Source of the DNA: CAWDYA01 sp963806495
GTDB lineage: Bacteria; Acidobacteriota; Polarisedimenticolia; JACPZX01; DASXTC01
Direction: 5' to 3'
Length of the DNA stretch: 64,000 bases
Assembly (NCBI GenBank): GCA_963806495.1
Contig: CAWDYA010000005.1
Span: forward strand, 124,001 to 188,000
Shown: positions 15,782-23,660 of the stretch, piece by piece
How the letters are laid out: each line of letters starts with the position of its first letter
Numbering within the stretch: position 1 is the stretch's first letter
Translations under genes and position numbers: made by a program
The notes under the pieces: generated by a model
What the model was told of the DNA's origin: nothing
The model's database searches: none
What the model saw: only the letters and a program-made list of their open reading frames with translations

Positions 15782-17278
15782 ATGGCGGGGTCGACTGTCT
15801 ACAGGAACTTCATCAACGGCGAGTGGGTCGACTCGGCCACCGCCAGGAACTTCGAGAACCGCAATCCCGCCGACACGACCGATCTTCTCGGAACCTTCGC
15901 CCGCTCCTCTGAGCAGGACGTTGCTGACGCCGTCAGCGCGGCCAGGCGCGCCTACGACGGATGGCGCCTCACCCCGGCCCCCCGCCGTGCAGAGCTGCTC
16001 TACAACGCCGGTCGCATCCTGGTGGAGAAGAAAGAGGCGCTCGCGAAGGACATGACACGCGAGATGGGAAAGGTCCTCAAGGAGACTCGCGGCGACGTGC
16101 AGGAGGCTATCGATACGGCCTTTTACGCCGCCGGCGAGGGGCGACGCCTGTTCGGACAGACGGTCCCGGCGGAGCTGCCGAACAAGTTCGCCATGTCGGT
16201 CAGGGCTCCACTCGGGGTGTGCGGGATGATAACGCCGTGGAATTTCCCGATGGCGATCCCGTCCTGGAAGATCTTCCCCGCACTGGTGTGCGGCAACACC
16301 GTGGTCATCAAGCCCGCCACCGATACGCCTCTCTCCGTGGCCAACTTCGTCCGGGCCCTGCACGAAGCGGGCGTTCCACCCGGTGTGGTCAACATGGTGA
16401 CGGGGACCGGAGGCGAGGTGGGCGTCCCGCTGCTCAACCACCCGGATATCCGGCTGATCTCGTTCACCGGCTCCACCGAGGTAGGCAGAGACATTGCCCG
16501 GGGCTGCGCCGACACCTACAAGAAGTGCTCGCTGGAGATGGGCGGCAAGAACGCGATGATTCTGCTCGAGGACGCGGACATGGACCTTGCCGTCGAGGCG
16601 GCGCTGTGGGGTGCGTTCGGCACGACCGGACAGCGGTGCACCGCCACGAGCCGCGTCATCGCCGAGCGGAGCGTGGCCGGCGAATTCGCGGAGCGGATGA
16701 CGGCACGGGCCCGCGCGCTCAAGGTCGGCAACGGGCTGGACGAGACGGTGGAGATGGGCCCCTGCATCAGCGAGTCGCAGCGGAAGACGGTGGAATCCTA
16801 CGTCGGGATCGGGGTCAAGGAAGGAGCCCGCATGCTCACAGGAGGCAATCGGCTCACCGGCGGCGCCTGGGACAAGGGGTTCTTCTTCGAGCCCACGATC
16901 TTCACCGACGTGAAGCCGACGATGCGGATCGCAACCGAGGAGATCTTCGGTCCGGTGCTCTCCATCATCCCCGTGGAAGGCTACGACGAGGCGATCCGCG
17001 TCGCCAACGCTGTCGAATATGGTCTCTCGGGCGCGATCTTCACGCGTGACATCAACAAGGCATTTCGCGCCATGCGGGACGTCGAGGTCGGCATCTTCTA
17101 CGTCAATTCCTCCACCATCGGCGCGGAGGTCCAGCTTCCTTTCGGGGGTGTCAAGAAGACCGGCAACGGACACCGGGAGGCGGGCTCGACGGTCCTCGAC
17201 ATCTTCAGCGAGTGGAAGTCCGTGTACGTCGATTTCAGCGGGCGTCTCCAGAAGGCGCAGATCGACCGGGTCGACTGA
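15782..17278 (+). CDS. NAD(P)-dependent aldehyde dehydrogenase
   Basis: 498 residues with all aldehyde dehydrogenase landmarks: ITPWNFPMA, the cofactor loop FTGSTEVGR, the general base Glu252 in LEMGGKN, the catalytic Cys286 in GQRCTATSR, and EEIFGPVLSI. The TTGQRC form and the KKTGNGHREAG C-terminal motif resemble ALDH7-like or succinate/alpha-aminoadipate semialdehyde dehydrogenases, but the substrate cannot be fixed from sequence. It has its own promoter and no metabolic neighbours, which gives no pathway hint. Cytoplasmic. Confidence 0.88.
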   Translation: MAGSTVYRNFINGEWVDSATARNFENRNPADTTDLLGTFARSSEQDVADAVSAARRAYDGWRLTPAPRRAELLYNAGRILVEKKEALAKDMTREMGKVLKETRGDVQEAIDTAFYAAGEGRRLFGQTVPAELPNKFAMSVRAPLGVCGMITPWNFPMAIPSWKIFPALVCGNTVVIKPATDTPLSVANFVRALHEAGVPPGVVNMVTGTGGEVGVPLLNHPDIRLISFTGSTEVGRDIARGCADTYKKCSLEMGGKNAMILLEDADMDLAVEAALWGAFGTTGQRCTATSRVIAERSVAGEFAERMTARARALKVGNGLDETVEMGPCISESQRKTVESYVGIGVKEGARMLTGGNRLTGGAWDKGFFFEPTIFTDVKPTMRIATEEIFGPVLSIIPVEGYDEAIRVANAVEYGLSGAIFTRDINKAFRAMRDVEVGIFYVNSSTIGAEVQLPFGGVKKTGNGHREAGSTVLDIFSEWKSVYVDFSGRLQKAQIDRVD

Positions 17279-17341
17279 GCCGGCTCGACCGCACCAGGCG
17301 TTTGCGGGCGGCCGGGGAGCGCTGCTGAGGAGAGGTGTTCG

Positions 17342-17773
17342 GTGGGCGTCCCCCCGGGCAACTTTTACAGCCTCTTCGACCATACGGCCGACATCGGCGT
17401 CGATGTCGGCGCACCGGATCTGAGCGCCCTGTTCGAGAACGCCGCGCTTGCGATGTTCGACATCCTCACCGACCTCTCGCTCGTCAGCCCGGTGACGAGC
17501 GTCCCGATACGTGCCGGCGGAGCCGACATCGAGGAGACGCTGGTGCGGTGGCTCTCCGAGCTCCTCTACCTTCACGATGTCCGGGGTTTTCTCTTCTCCG
17601 TGATCCGCGTGAGCGGCATCTCGCCCACGAGCGTTCGAGGGGTCGCATCGGGGGAGCCCTTCGAGCCGGGACGTCACGAGGTGAGGACCGAGGTCAAGGC
17701 GGTCACCTACCACCAGGTGTCCGTGACGAAGGAGGGGGAGATGTGGAAGGCACGGTACGTCATCGATGTCTGA
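17342..17773 (+). CDS. Archease, RtcB-activating protein
   Basis: 143 residues from GTG 17342. The start FDHTADIGVDVGAPDLSALFENAA is the archease signature in pattern (only the core HTADIG is cited as motif), and the C-terminal part KAVTYHQVSV is also typical, with metal-binding Asp/Glu residues. Archease accelerates guanylylation of RtcB and broadens its nucleotide use. The stop overlaps the rtcB start by eight bases, directly linking the two proteins in expression. Confidence 0.92.
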   Translation: MGVPPGNFYSLFDHTADIGVDVGAPDLSALFENAALAMFDILTDLSLVSPVTSVPIRAGGADIEETLVRWLSELLYLHDVRGFLFSVIRVSGISPTSVRGVASGEPFEPGRHEVRTEVKAVTYHQVSVTKEGEMWKARYVIDV

Positions 17774-19232
17774 AGCGCAGAGTCGGGTGCCTCCGATAGA
17801 GCTGAAACGCAAGGATGCGTTCCGCTGGGAGATCCCGCGGCAGGGAGCGATGCGCGTCCCGGGCCTGATCTACGCGAGCGAATCGCTGATCGGCTCGATC
17901 CGCGGAGATCAGAGTACCCGGCAGGTGGCCAATGTGGCCTGCCTCCCAGGGATCATCAAGGCCTCGATCGCCATGCCCGACATGCACTGGGGGTACGGCT
18001 TCCCGATAGGCGGCGTCGCTGCGTTCGACCTCGACAAGGGAGTCGTCTCACCGGGAGGCGTCGGGTACGACATCAACTGCGGTGTCCGCTTGATCCGCTC
18101 CGATCTCGAGGCGGATCGCATCACGGGCCGCCTCGGCGACCTGGTAAGAGCGCTGTTTCGCAACATCCCGTCGGGAGTCGGCTCGGCGCGGCGCGATGTC
18201 CGCCTGTCCGTCCACGAGGTGCGGCAGGTGCTCGACAGGGGAGCGGGCTGGGCGGTCGCCCATGGGTTCGGACGGGAGGAGGACCTCGCGCACGTCGAGG
18301 CGCGCGGACGGATCGATGGGGCGGACCCCGGACGCGTGAGCGATCGGGCGGTGCAGCGCGGCCGTGCACAACTCGGCACCCTCGGCTCCGGGAATCATTT
18401 CGGCGAGATTCAACGGGTCGCGGAAATCTTCGACGAGCGTGCCGCGCGCGCGCTCGGGCTGTTCATTGGCCAGGTCACGGTGACGATCCACAGCGGGTCA
18501 CGGGGTCTCGGCTACCAGGTGTGCGACGACTCGCTGCAGGTGATGCTGAAGGCGGCGCGCAAGTACGGGATCGAGCTGCCCGACCGGCAGCTCTGCTGCG
18601 CTCCGCTGGGGTCCCCCGAGGCCGATGCCTACATGGGAGCCATGGCCGCGGCCGCCAACTTTGCATTCGCGAATCGTCAGATGATGACTCACTGGGTGCG
18701 ACAGACGTTCGAGTCGGTGCTGTCGCTGCCGCCCGCCGCCACGGGGCTCGACGTCATCTACGACGTCTGCCACAACATCGCAAAGATCGAGACGCATCAG
18801 GTCGACGGGGTGAGCCGACGCCTGTGCGTGCATCGGAAGGGTGCCACGCGTGCATTCCCCCCGGGTCATCCGGAGACACCGGGGCCGTACCGCCAGATCG
18901 GCCAACCGGTCCTGATCCCGGGAGACATGGGACGCTATTCGTATGTGCTGGTGGGAACCCGTGGCGCGTACGAGGAGACGTTCGGAAGCACATGCCATGG
19001 CGCGGGGCGTCGGATGAGTCGATCCGCGGCGAGACGGAGCGCGAGCGGGCGGCCGATCGCGCGCGAGCTGGCGGCCCGGGGAATCATCGTTCGATCGGAG
19101 GGAAAAGCGACTCTGCTTGAAGAGATCCCCGAAGCGTACAAGGATGTCAGTGAGGTGGTTGACTCCGTCCACGGGGCAGGCATCGCGCAAAAGGTGGCGA
19201 AGCTGGTGCCAATGGGCGTGATCAAAGGCTAG
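17766..19232 (+). CDS. rtcB: RNA-splicing ligase RtcB
   Basis: 488 residues. Manganese and active-site motifs are DMHWGYGFPIGG, GVGYDINCGVRL, LGSGNHF, HSGSRGLG, CHNIAKIE and CHGAGRRMSR; the histidine of the last motif corresponds to the guanylylated histidine of Pyrococcus RtcB. The enzyme joins 2',3'-cyclic phosphate ends to 5'-OH ends and serves RNA repair or tRNA splicing. No intron was seen in the three tRNA genes of this window, so an RNA repair role is the simpler inference. It is coupled to archease upstream; the next gene, an HtrA protease, follows after 12 bases. Confidence 0.95.
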   Translation: MSEAQSRVPPIELKRKDAFRWEIPRQGAMRVPGLIYASESLIGSIRGDQSTRQVANVACLPGIIKASIAMPDMHWGYGFPIGGVAAFDLDKGVVSPGGVGYDINCGVRLIRSDLEADRITGRLGDLVRALFRNIPSGVGSARRDVRLSVHEVRQVLDRGAGWAVAHGFGREEDLAHVEARGRIDGADPGRVSDRAVQRGRAQLGTLGSGNHFGEIQRVAEIFDERAARALGLFIGQVTVTIHSGSRGLGYQVCDDSLQVMLKAARKYGIELPDRQLCCAPLGSPEADAYMGAMAAAANFAFANRQMMTHWVRQTFESVLSLPPAATGLDVIYDVCHNIAKIETHQVDGVSRRLCVHRKGATRAFPPGHPETPGPYRQIGQPVLIPGDMGRYSYVLVGTRGAYEETFGSTCHGAGRRMSRSAARRSASGRPIARELAARGIIVRSEGKATLLEEIPEAYKDVSEVVDSVHGAGIAQKVAKLVPMGVIKG

Positions 19233-19244
19233 GAGGGATTGGTC

Positions 19245-20729
19245 ATGAATGCGGTATCAGTCAAACGGAGGATCGGTCTCACGATAGCCTCCGTGGTGAT
19301 CCTCGGGCTCGGCATCGGCCTCGGCTATGCGATCTCGGGCGGCGAGCCGGCGCCCGACGTCAATGCCACGATGGCGCCGGCGCCCGTGCCGGCAGGCGGC
19401 GCGTCGGCACCCGGTGTGGTCGGCGGACCGGACTTCCGCTCGGTCGTCAAGAGCGTGCTCCCGTCGGTGGTCACCGTCCGGAGCCAGAAGACGGTCGAGG
19501 TATCCCAGACGCCGTTCCAGCTTCCCCCGGGGTTCGAGCAGTTCTTCGGACAGATGGGACCGTCGGGTCGGAGCGAGAAGCGGATCGAGCGCGGGCTCGG
19601 CTCCGGTGTGGTCGTCGATTCGGCGGGTTTCATCCTCACCAACAATCACGTCATCGAAGGGATGTCGAAGATCGAGGTGGTCGCCCCGGACGGCAAGGTG
19701 CTTCCTGCCACGGTCAAAGGGGCCGACCCGCAGACCGATCTGGCGGTCCTCAAGGTCGATGACTCCGACCTGAAGCCGATCCCGCTCGGCAAATCGTCCG
19801 ATCTCGAGGTCGGAGAATGGGTCCTCGCCATCGGCAACCCGTTCGCCGAGGCGCTGGCGCACACCGTCACGGCGGGTATCGTGAGCGCTGTGGGTCGCTC
19901 CAATCTGAGGCTTGCCGATTACGAGGACTTCATTCAGACCGATGCCGCCATAAACCCGGGCAACAGCGGGGGAGCGCTGGTGAACACGCGCGGCCAGCTC
20001 GTCGGAATCAATACCGCGATCATCAGCGGGAGCGGCGGCTACCAGGGAATCGGATTCGCCATCCCGATTGACATGGCGCGGCAGATCATGGACACCCTGA
20101 TCGACAAGGGCAAGGTGGTCAGGGGATGGCTGGGCGTCAGCATCCAGAACGTGACGCCGGACATGGCGAAGGCGGCCGGCTTCCCCAGCGACAAAGGGGT
20201 GATCGTCGCAAGCGTCAGCGACAACGGCCCGGCGTCCTCTGCGGGGCTCAGGCAGGGCGACATCATCCTCGCTATCGACGGCCATGAAGTGGAGGACACG
20301 GTCGACCTGCGCAACAGGGTTGCCGCGAGCGCTCCGGGAACGCGCGTGAAGCTGAAGGTCGAGCGCGATGGATCGGAACGCGAGATCGAGGTGAAGCTCG
20401 GCGAGCTGCCGGCCCAGGGAGCCGAGGCGGCATCCTCGAACGACGGCACCGAGGAAGGCTATGGCATGACCGTGCGCAGCCTCACGCCGGAGATCGCGGA
20501 CCAGCTCGGCATGACGGGCGAGAAGGGCGTGGTCGTCGATCAGGTGGAGCCGGGATCGCCGGCGGACGCCGCGGGTCTCCAGAGAGGCGACGTGATACAG
20601 CAGGTCAACAGGAAGCGCGTCACCTCGCTGTCCGAGTTCCGTACGGAGATCGGTCGCAGCTCGGGAGCGGTACTGCTCCTGGTCCGCCGCGGCGACAACA
20701 CGTTCTACGTCACGGTACGCAAACCATGA
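19245..20729 (+). CDS. Periplasmic serine protease of the DegP/HtrA family with two PDZ domains
   Basis: 494 residues from ATG 19245, chosen over TTG 19239 because AGGAGGGA ends 6 bases upstream. A signal peptide or signal anchor covers residues about 10-32 (IGLTIASVVILGLGIGLGYAI). The catalytic triad is His135 (NNHVIEG), Asp165 (TDLAVLKV) and Ser241 (GNSGGAL). PDZ1 lies at about 290-385 (GWLGVSIQ) and PDZ2 at about 400-490 (GVVVDQVEPGSPA). It degrades or refolds damaged envelope proteins. The stop overlaps the BON gene by four bases. Confidence 0.94.
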   Translation: MNAVSVKRRIGLTIASVVILGLGIGLGYAISGGEPAPDVNATMAPAPVPAGGASAPGVVGGPDFRSVVKSVLPSVVTVRSQKTVEVSQTPFQLPPGFEQFFGQMGPSGRSEKRIERGLGSGVVVDSAGFILTNNHVIEGMSKIEVVAPDGKVLPATVKGADPQTDLAVLKVDDSDLKPIPLGKSSDLEVGEWVLAIGNPFAEALAHTVTAGIVSAVGRSNLRLADYEDFIQTDAAINPGNSGGALVNTRGQLVGINTAIISGSGGYQGIGFAIPIDMARQIMDTLIDKGKVVRGWLGVSIQNVTPDMAKAAGFPSDKGVIVASVSDNGPASSAGLRQGDIILAIDGHEVEDTVDLRNRVAASAPGTRVKLKVERDGSEREIEVKLGELPAQGAEAASSNDGTEEGYGMTVRSLTPEIADQLGMTGEKGVVVDQVEPGSPADAAGLQRGDVIQQVNRKRVTSLSEFRTEIGRSSGAVLLLVRRGDNTFYVTVRKP

Positions 20730-21466
20730 TTGCGGGCAGCCGGCGAGCGACCCTCCTGATGACGTTGCTCGGCCTGATGGTCCTGACCTTCGGTGCAACG
20801 CTTGCCCGGGCCGATACTGACGGCGACACCCGCGTCAAGATGCGCATCGAGACTCGGCTGCTCGGACAGGTGAACCTTCACTTCGAGAGGCTCGGCATCG
20901 CCGTGAACAACGGCGTCGTGACCCTCACGGGGAGCGTGGGGAGCCTCGGTGAATGGCAGGACTCCGAGCGGATCATCGGATCGGTGTTCGGCGTGACCGG
21001 TATCGTCAACGAACTGACCATCAGGCCCTCGCACGAATCGAGCGAGGCGATCCTGCACGAAGTACAGCGTCGGCTCGAGCGGCGTCCCAGGTTCCAGGCG
21101 AACGCGGTCCGGGTCTCCATCGCCGGGACGTCGGTGACCCTCACCGGGGAGGTCCAGCGCGGGCTGGACCGTGCCGATGCCGCCGACATCGCCGCTTCCG
21201 TGCCGGGAGTGACCCAGGTCAACAATGACATCAGTGTCCTCGGTGCCGGCAGCGTGCCGCCGGAGAAGATACTGAGCAACGTTCGAAGCGTGCTCGTGAA
21301 CCCGCTCACTTTCGGCGTGGTCAGGGACCTCGAGGTCGTGGTGACCGGGTCCGTGGTGACCCTTCGTGGCGAGGTGTCCCGTGAGGCGGACCGCCTCGCC
21401 GCGGAACGCCTCGCGCTGACGGTGACGGGAGTCACGGAGGTGATAAACGGGATCGAGGTCCGCTGA
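20726..21466 (+). CDS. Exported protein with three BON domains
   Basis: 246 residues with a signal peptide (LLMTLLGLMVLTFGATLARA). Three consecutive BON domains follow, each with the core pattern VxxGVVTLTGxV / SVTLTGEV / VVTLRGEV and a closing GVxxVxN motif (GVTGIVNEL, GVTQVNND, GVTEVING). BON domains bind phospholipid membranes and occur in envelope stress and osmotic shock proteins such as OsmY and DolP. Translational coupling to the HtrA protease supports an envelope-maintenance role; this is inference. Confidence 0.85.
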   Translation: MIAGSRRATLLMTLLGLMVLTFGATLARADTDGDTRVKMRIETRLLGQVNLHFERLGIAVNNGVVTLTGSVGSLGEWQDSERIIGSVFGVTGIVNELTIRPSHESSEAILHEVQRRLERRPRFQANAVRVSIAGTSVTLTGEVQRGLDRADAADIAASVPGVTQVNNDISVLGAGSVPPEKILSNVRSVLVNPLTFGVVRDLEVVVTGSVVTLRGEVSREADRLAAERLALTVTGVTEVINGIEVR

Positions 21467-21510
21467 TCCACGGCAGTGGACATCGCTGTCCATTCCGTAT
21501 GACAGGGGTG

Positions 21511-21559
21511 TCACGGGAGGCCGTTCCGCCCTCGTTCGGGGCGAGGCGGACTCCCGTGA
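21511..21559 (+). terminator. Nested hairpin after the htrA-BON operon, probable terminator
   Basis: TCACGGGAG (21511-21519) pairs perfectly with CTCCCGTGA (21551-21559), and inside it CCGCCCTCG pairs with CGAGGCGG with one bulge around a TTCGGGG loop. It lies 45 bases after the BON stop. There is no T-tract, only an A-rich stretch after it. Confidence 0.5.
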
Positions 21560-21579
21560 AAGTTCGCGCATAAACATAG

Positions 21580-21775
21580 TACAATAAACAACTTCTCGTC
21601 CGGCCCGGCATCCTCGATCCGCCGTGGCGCCCGTCTTCCCGCCCGCCGACTTCGTGGCATCACATTTGCTTACTTGAGAGACGTGTCCTTCTGAGAACGG
21701 TGCGGCGGCACCGTCGAACCCGGGTCGAGAGGACCCCGCCGCCCGGGAATACCGGCAAGGGAAGAGAGGTTTCCA
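21580..21775 (+). promoter_or_regulatory. Putative promoter -10 and structured 5' leader of the sigma factor gene
   Basis: TACAAT at 21580-21585 sits in an unusually AT-rich stretch (CATAAACATAGTACAATAAAC); no good -35 is seen. The following 190 bases have no gene but two clean hairpins: ACGGTGC-GGCG-GCACCGT at 21697-21714 and GGGTC-GAGAG-GACCC at 21722-21736. The second lies about 40 bases before the GTG start. This is a long structured leader and a plausible site of post-transcriptional control. Confidence 0.4.
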
Positions 21776-22894
21776 GTGAGCAGAACTCAACGGATGACAA
21801 ACGGAGAAGACCGAATCGTGGCTTCCGACGACGCGACGGCTCCAGACGAGCCGATGGAAACACAGGACGCGGCTGAAGAGACGGTGACGCCGGTCGGTAC
21901 CACCGAGCCGGCGGGAGAGTCTCTCGAAAGGTACCTCCGGGAGGTCTCCCAGTGGAGCCTGCTCTCGGCCGAGGCGGAGCGTGATCTCGCTCGCCGCACG
22001 GCGAAGGGCGACCCGGCCGCACTCGAGGATCTCATCAACCGGAATCTGCGGCTGGTGGTCTACTGGGCCAAGCGTTACCGCTCCTCCGGCCTGCCGATAC
22101 AGGATCTGATCCAGGAAGGAAACATCGGCCTCATGCGCGCGGCCGAGAAGTTCGACCCGAAGAAGGGGACCCGCTTCTCCACCTACGCCTCGTGGTGGAT
22201 CCGGCAGGCCCTTGCGCGGGCGATCTGCGACAAGCAGGACCTGATCCGGATACCGGTGCACATGCACCAGAAGCTGCGACGCGTCGACAAGCTTCTCGAG
22301 AGCACCGGCGCCCTCGAGTCGCCGGAAGTCGATGTCGAGTCGACCGTCGATCAGAGCGGTATCGTGGCGTTTCGCGAGTGGGAGAGCGCGCGCAAGCTGC
22401 AGCAGCCGATCTCCCTCGATCGCCGGCAGGATCCGGATCGTGACGGCCCGATCGAGGTGGAGGACTCCTCCGCCGTCAATCCGATGCGGGAAGTCTACCT
22501 GCGTGAGATCAAGGACTACGTCTCCCAGTTGCTCTGCGATCTGCCGCCCCGGCACCAGGCGGTCCTCAAAATGCGCTACGGCCTGGACGGAGGCAGGGAG
22601 TACACCCTCGAGGCGATCGGTTCGAGGCTGCGGATCTCCAGGGAAAGGGTCCGGCAGATCCAGACCGAGGCGATCGAGCGGATCGCGGAGATGACGGGAC
22701 TGCCCAAACCCGAGCCGCCCGTGACCCGGCGGAGAGCCGCTCGCCCGAGACGCGAGATGAAGGTGCTCGCCGGCGGACGCCGGAGCGATTCCAACGCACC
22801 GAGCGCCTCTTCACGCCGCTCGCGGCGAGAGGCGGCGGGGCGTCGGCGCACCGCCCGCCACAGCGCCGGCACACGGAGCCGCAAGGCCGTCTGA
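21776..22894 (+). CDS. Sigma70-family RNA polymerase sigma factor (RpoD/RpoS-like) without region 1.1, with a basic C-terminal tail
   Basis: 372 residues from GTG 21776, with AGAGAGG upstream. Region 1.2 (LERYLREVSQ) starts near residue 45, region 2 includes NLRLVV, IQEGNIGLMRA and the -10-recognition helix YASWWIRQALARAI with IRIPVHM, and region 4 has VLKMRYGLDGG and the helix-turn-helix RISRERVRQIQ. The preceding 45 residues are acidic and unlike region 1.1. After region 4 a tail of about 65 residues is rich in Arg, Ala and Ser, which is not usual. It may be an alternative group 2 factor or the primary sigma of this lineage; only a genome-wide view can tell. Confidence 0.88.
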   Translation: MSRTQRMTNGEDRIVASDDATAPDEPMETQDAAEETVTPVGTTEPAGESLERYLREVSQWSLLSAEAERDLARRTAKGDPAALEDLINRNLRLVVYWAKRYRSSGLPIQDLIQEGNIGLMRAAEKFDPKKGTRFSTYASWWIRQALARAICDKQDLIRIPVHMHQKLRRVDKLLESTGALESPEVDVESTVDQSGIVAFREWESARKLQQPISLDRRQDPDRDGPIEVEDSSAVNPMREVYLREIKDYVSQLLCDLPPRHQAVLKMRYGLDGGREYTLEAIGSRLRISRERVRQIQTEAIERIAEMTGLPKPEPPVTRRRAARPRREMKVLAGGRRSDSNAPSASSRRSRREAAGRRRTARHSAGTRSRKAV

Positions 22895-22901
22895 GCGCGG
22901 C

Positions 22902-23552
22902 TCATTCGGCGGCGATCGATACCTCGTCGATCCGTCCGGTGAATCGCTCCCCGATCAGCAGATCCGCCTTCGAGGATACCCTGGTCGCCGGAGCGGGGAC
23001 GGTGCCGGCCTCTTTGCCGTCGACCGTGAGCACCAGGGTTTTTCCGTCCGCGGCGAGGGATACCTCGTGCCAGGCGTTGAGTGTGATCGGCCCGGCGCTG
23101 CGCACGCTGACGTGCTGCTCGCCCAGCGCGGCTTCCACCTGAAGCCCGCGCAGCAGCACGAGCCGGTAGGCCGCTCCGAAGCCGCTGCCGCGCTCCACGA
23201 TACCGCCGTAGAACACGGGCGCAGCCGTGGGGTAGATCCAGGCCGTTATCGTGAAAGGCGGCGTGAGATCCAGGACGGGAGAGGATGGCACCACGACCCG
23301 CGACGCCTGCCGGGGGTCCGGCTTCACGTAGTTTCTGACGGACCAGTCCTCGAACATGAGAGCCTTACCCGCATGACCCTCCACGGGCACGGCCCCCTCC
23401 ACCCGGGCTGCAGGCGCCCCTTTCACCGCGTTGGCGCCCGGTGCCTCGGCTTCGAAGCTCCAGCGCGAGACGAGTGTCGGGCCCGCCGCGAGCGGGGCGG
23501 ACACGCAGACCACGGCGATCCATGCTGCGATAGGCGGCGCGTCCCATCTCAT
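22902..23552 (-). CDS. Exported LamG/concanavalin-like domain protein
   Basis: 216 residues from ATG at 23552 (minus), with GGAGAA 7 bases upstream. Residues 1-24 are a signal peptide ending SAPLAAG. The rest is a single LamG-type jelly-roll domain, with the usual features LVSRWSFEAE, PPFTITAWIYP, WHEVSLAADGKTLVLTVDG and GRIDEVSI at the end. Such domains bind carbohydrate or protein ligands outside the cytoplasm. It converges on the sigma factor gene with only 7 bases between stops and is divergent from mutL. Confidence 0.8.
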   Translation of the reverse strand: MRWDAPPIAAWIAVVCVSAPLAAGPTLVSRWSFEAEAPGANAVKGAPAARVEGAVPVEGHAGKALMFEDWSVRNYVKPDPRQASRVVVPSSPVLDLTPPFTITAWIYPTAAPVFYGGIVERGSGFGAAYRLVLLRGLQVEAALGEQHVSVRSAGPITLNAWHEVSLAADGKTLVLTVDGKEAGTVPAPATRVSSKADLLIGERFTGRIDEVSIAAE

Positions 23553-23614
23553 AGAGAAGGTTCTCCTGTCCCGTTCCTGCCGACGGGTCCGGGAATCGTA
23601 GCACACGCACCGCG

Positions 23615-23643
23615 TTGACGCGGTGATTGAGCTCGGGTACGAT
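23615..23643 (+). promoter_or_regulatory. Sigma70-type promoter for mutL
   Basis: TTGACG (23615-23620), a 17-base spacer and TACGAT (23638-23643). Transcription would begin about 10 bases before the TTG start of mutL, giving a very short leader that still contains GGAGG. Confidence 0.65.
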
Positions 23644-23660
23644 GCGGGCGGAGGCGCCGC

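Noticed and set aside
15197..17812. An 871-residue open frame on the minus strand, antisense to the aldehyde dehydrogenase
   Set aside because: The plus strand encodes a protein with a complete catalytic set; the antisense frame is a third-position G+C shadow.
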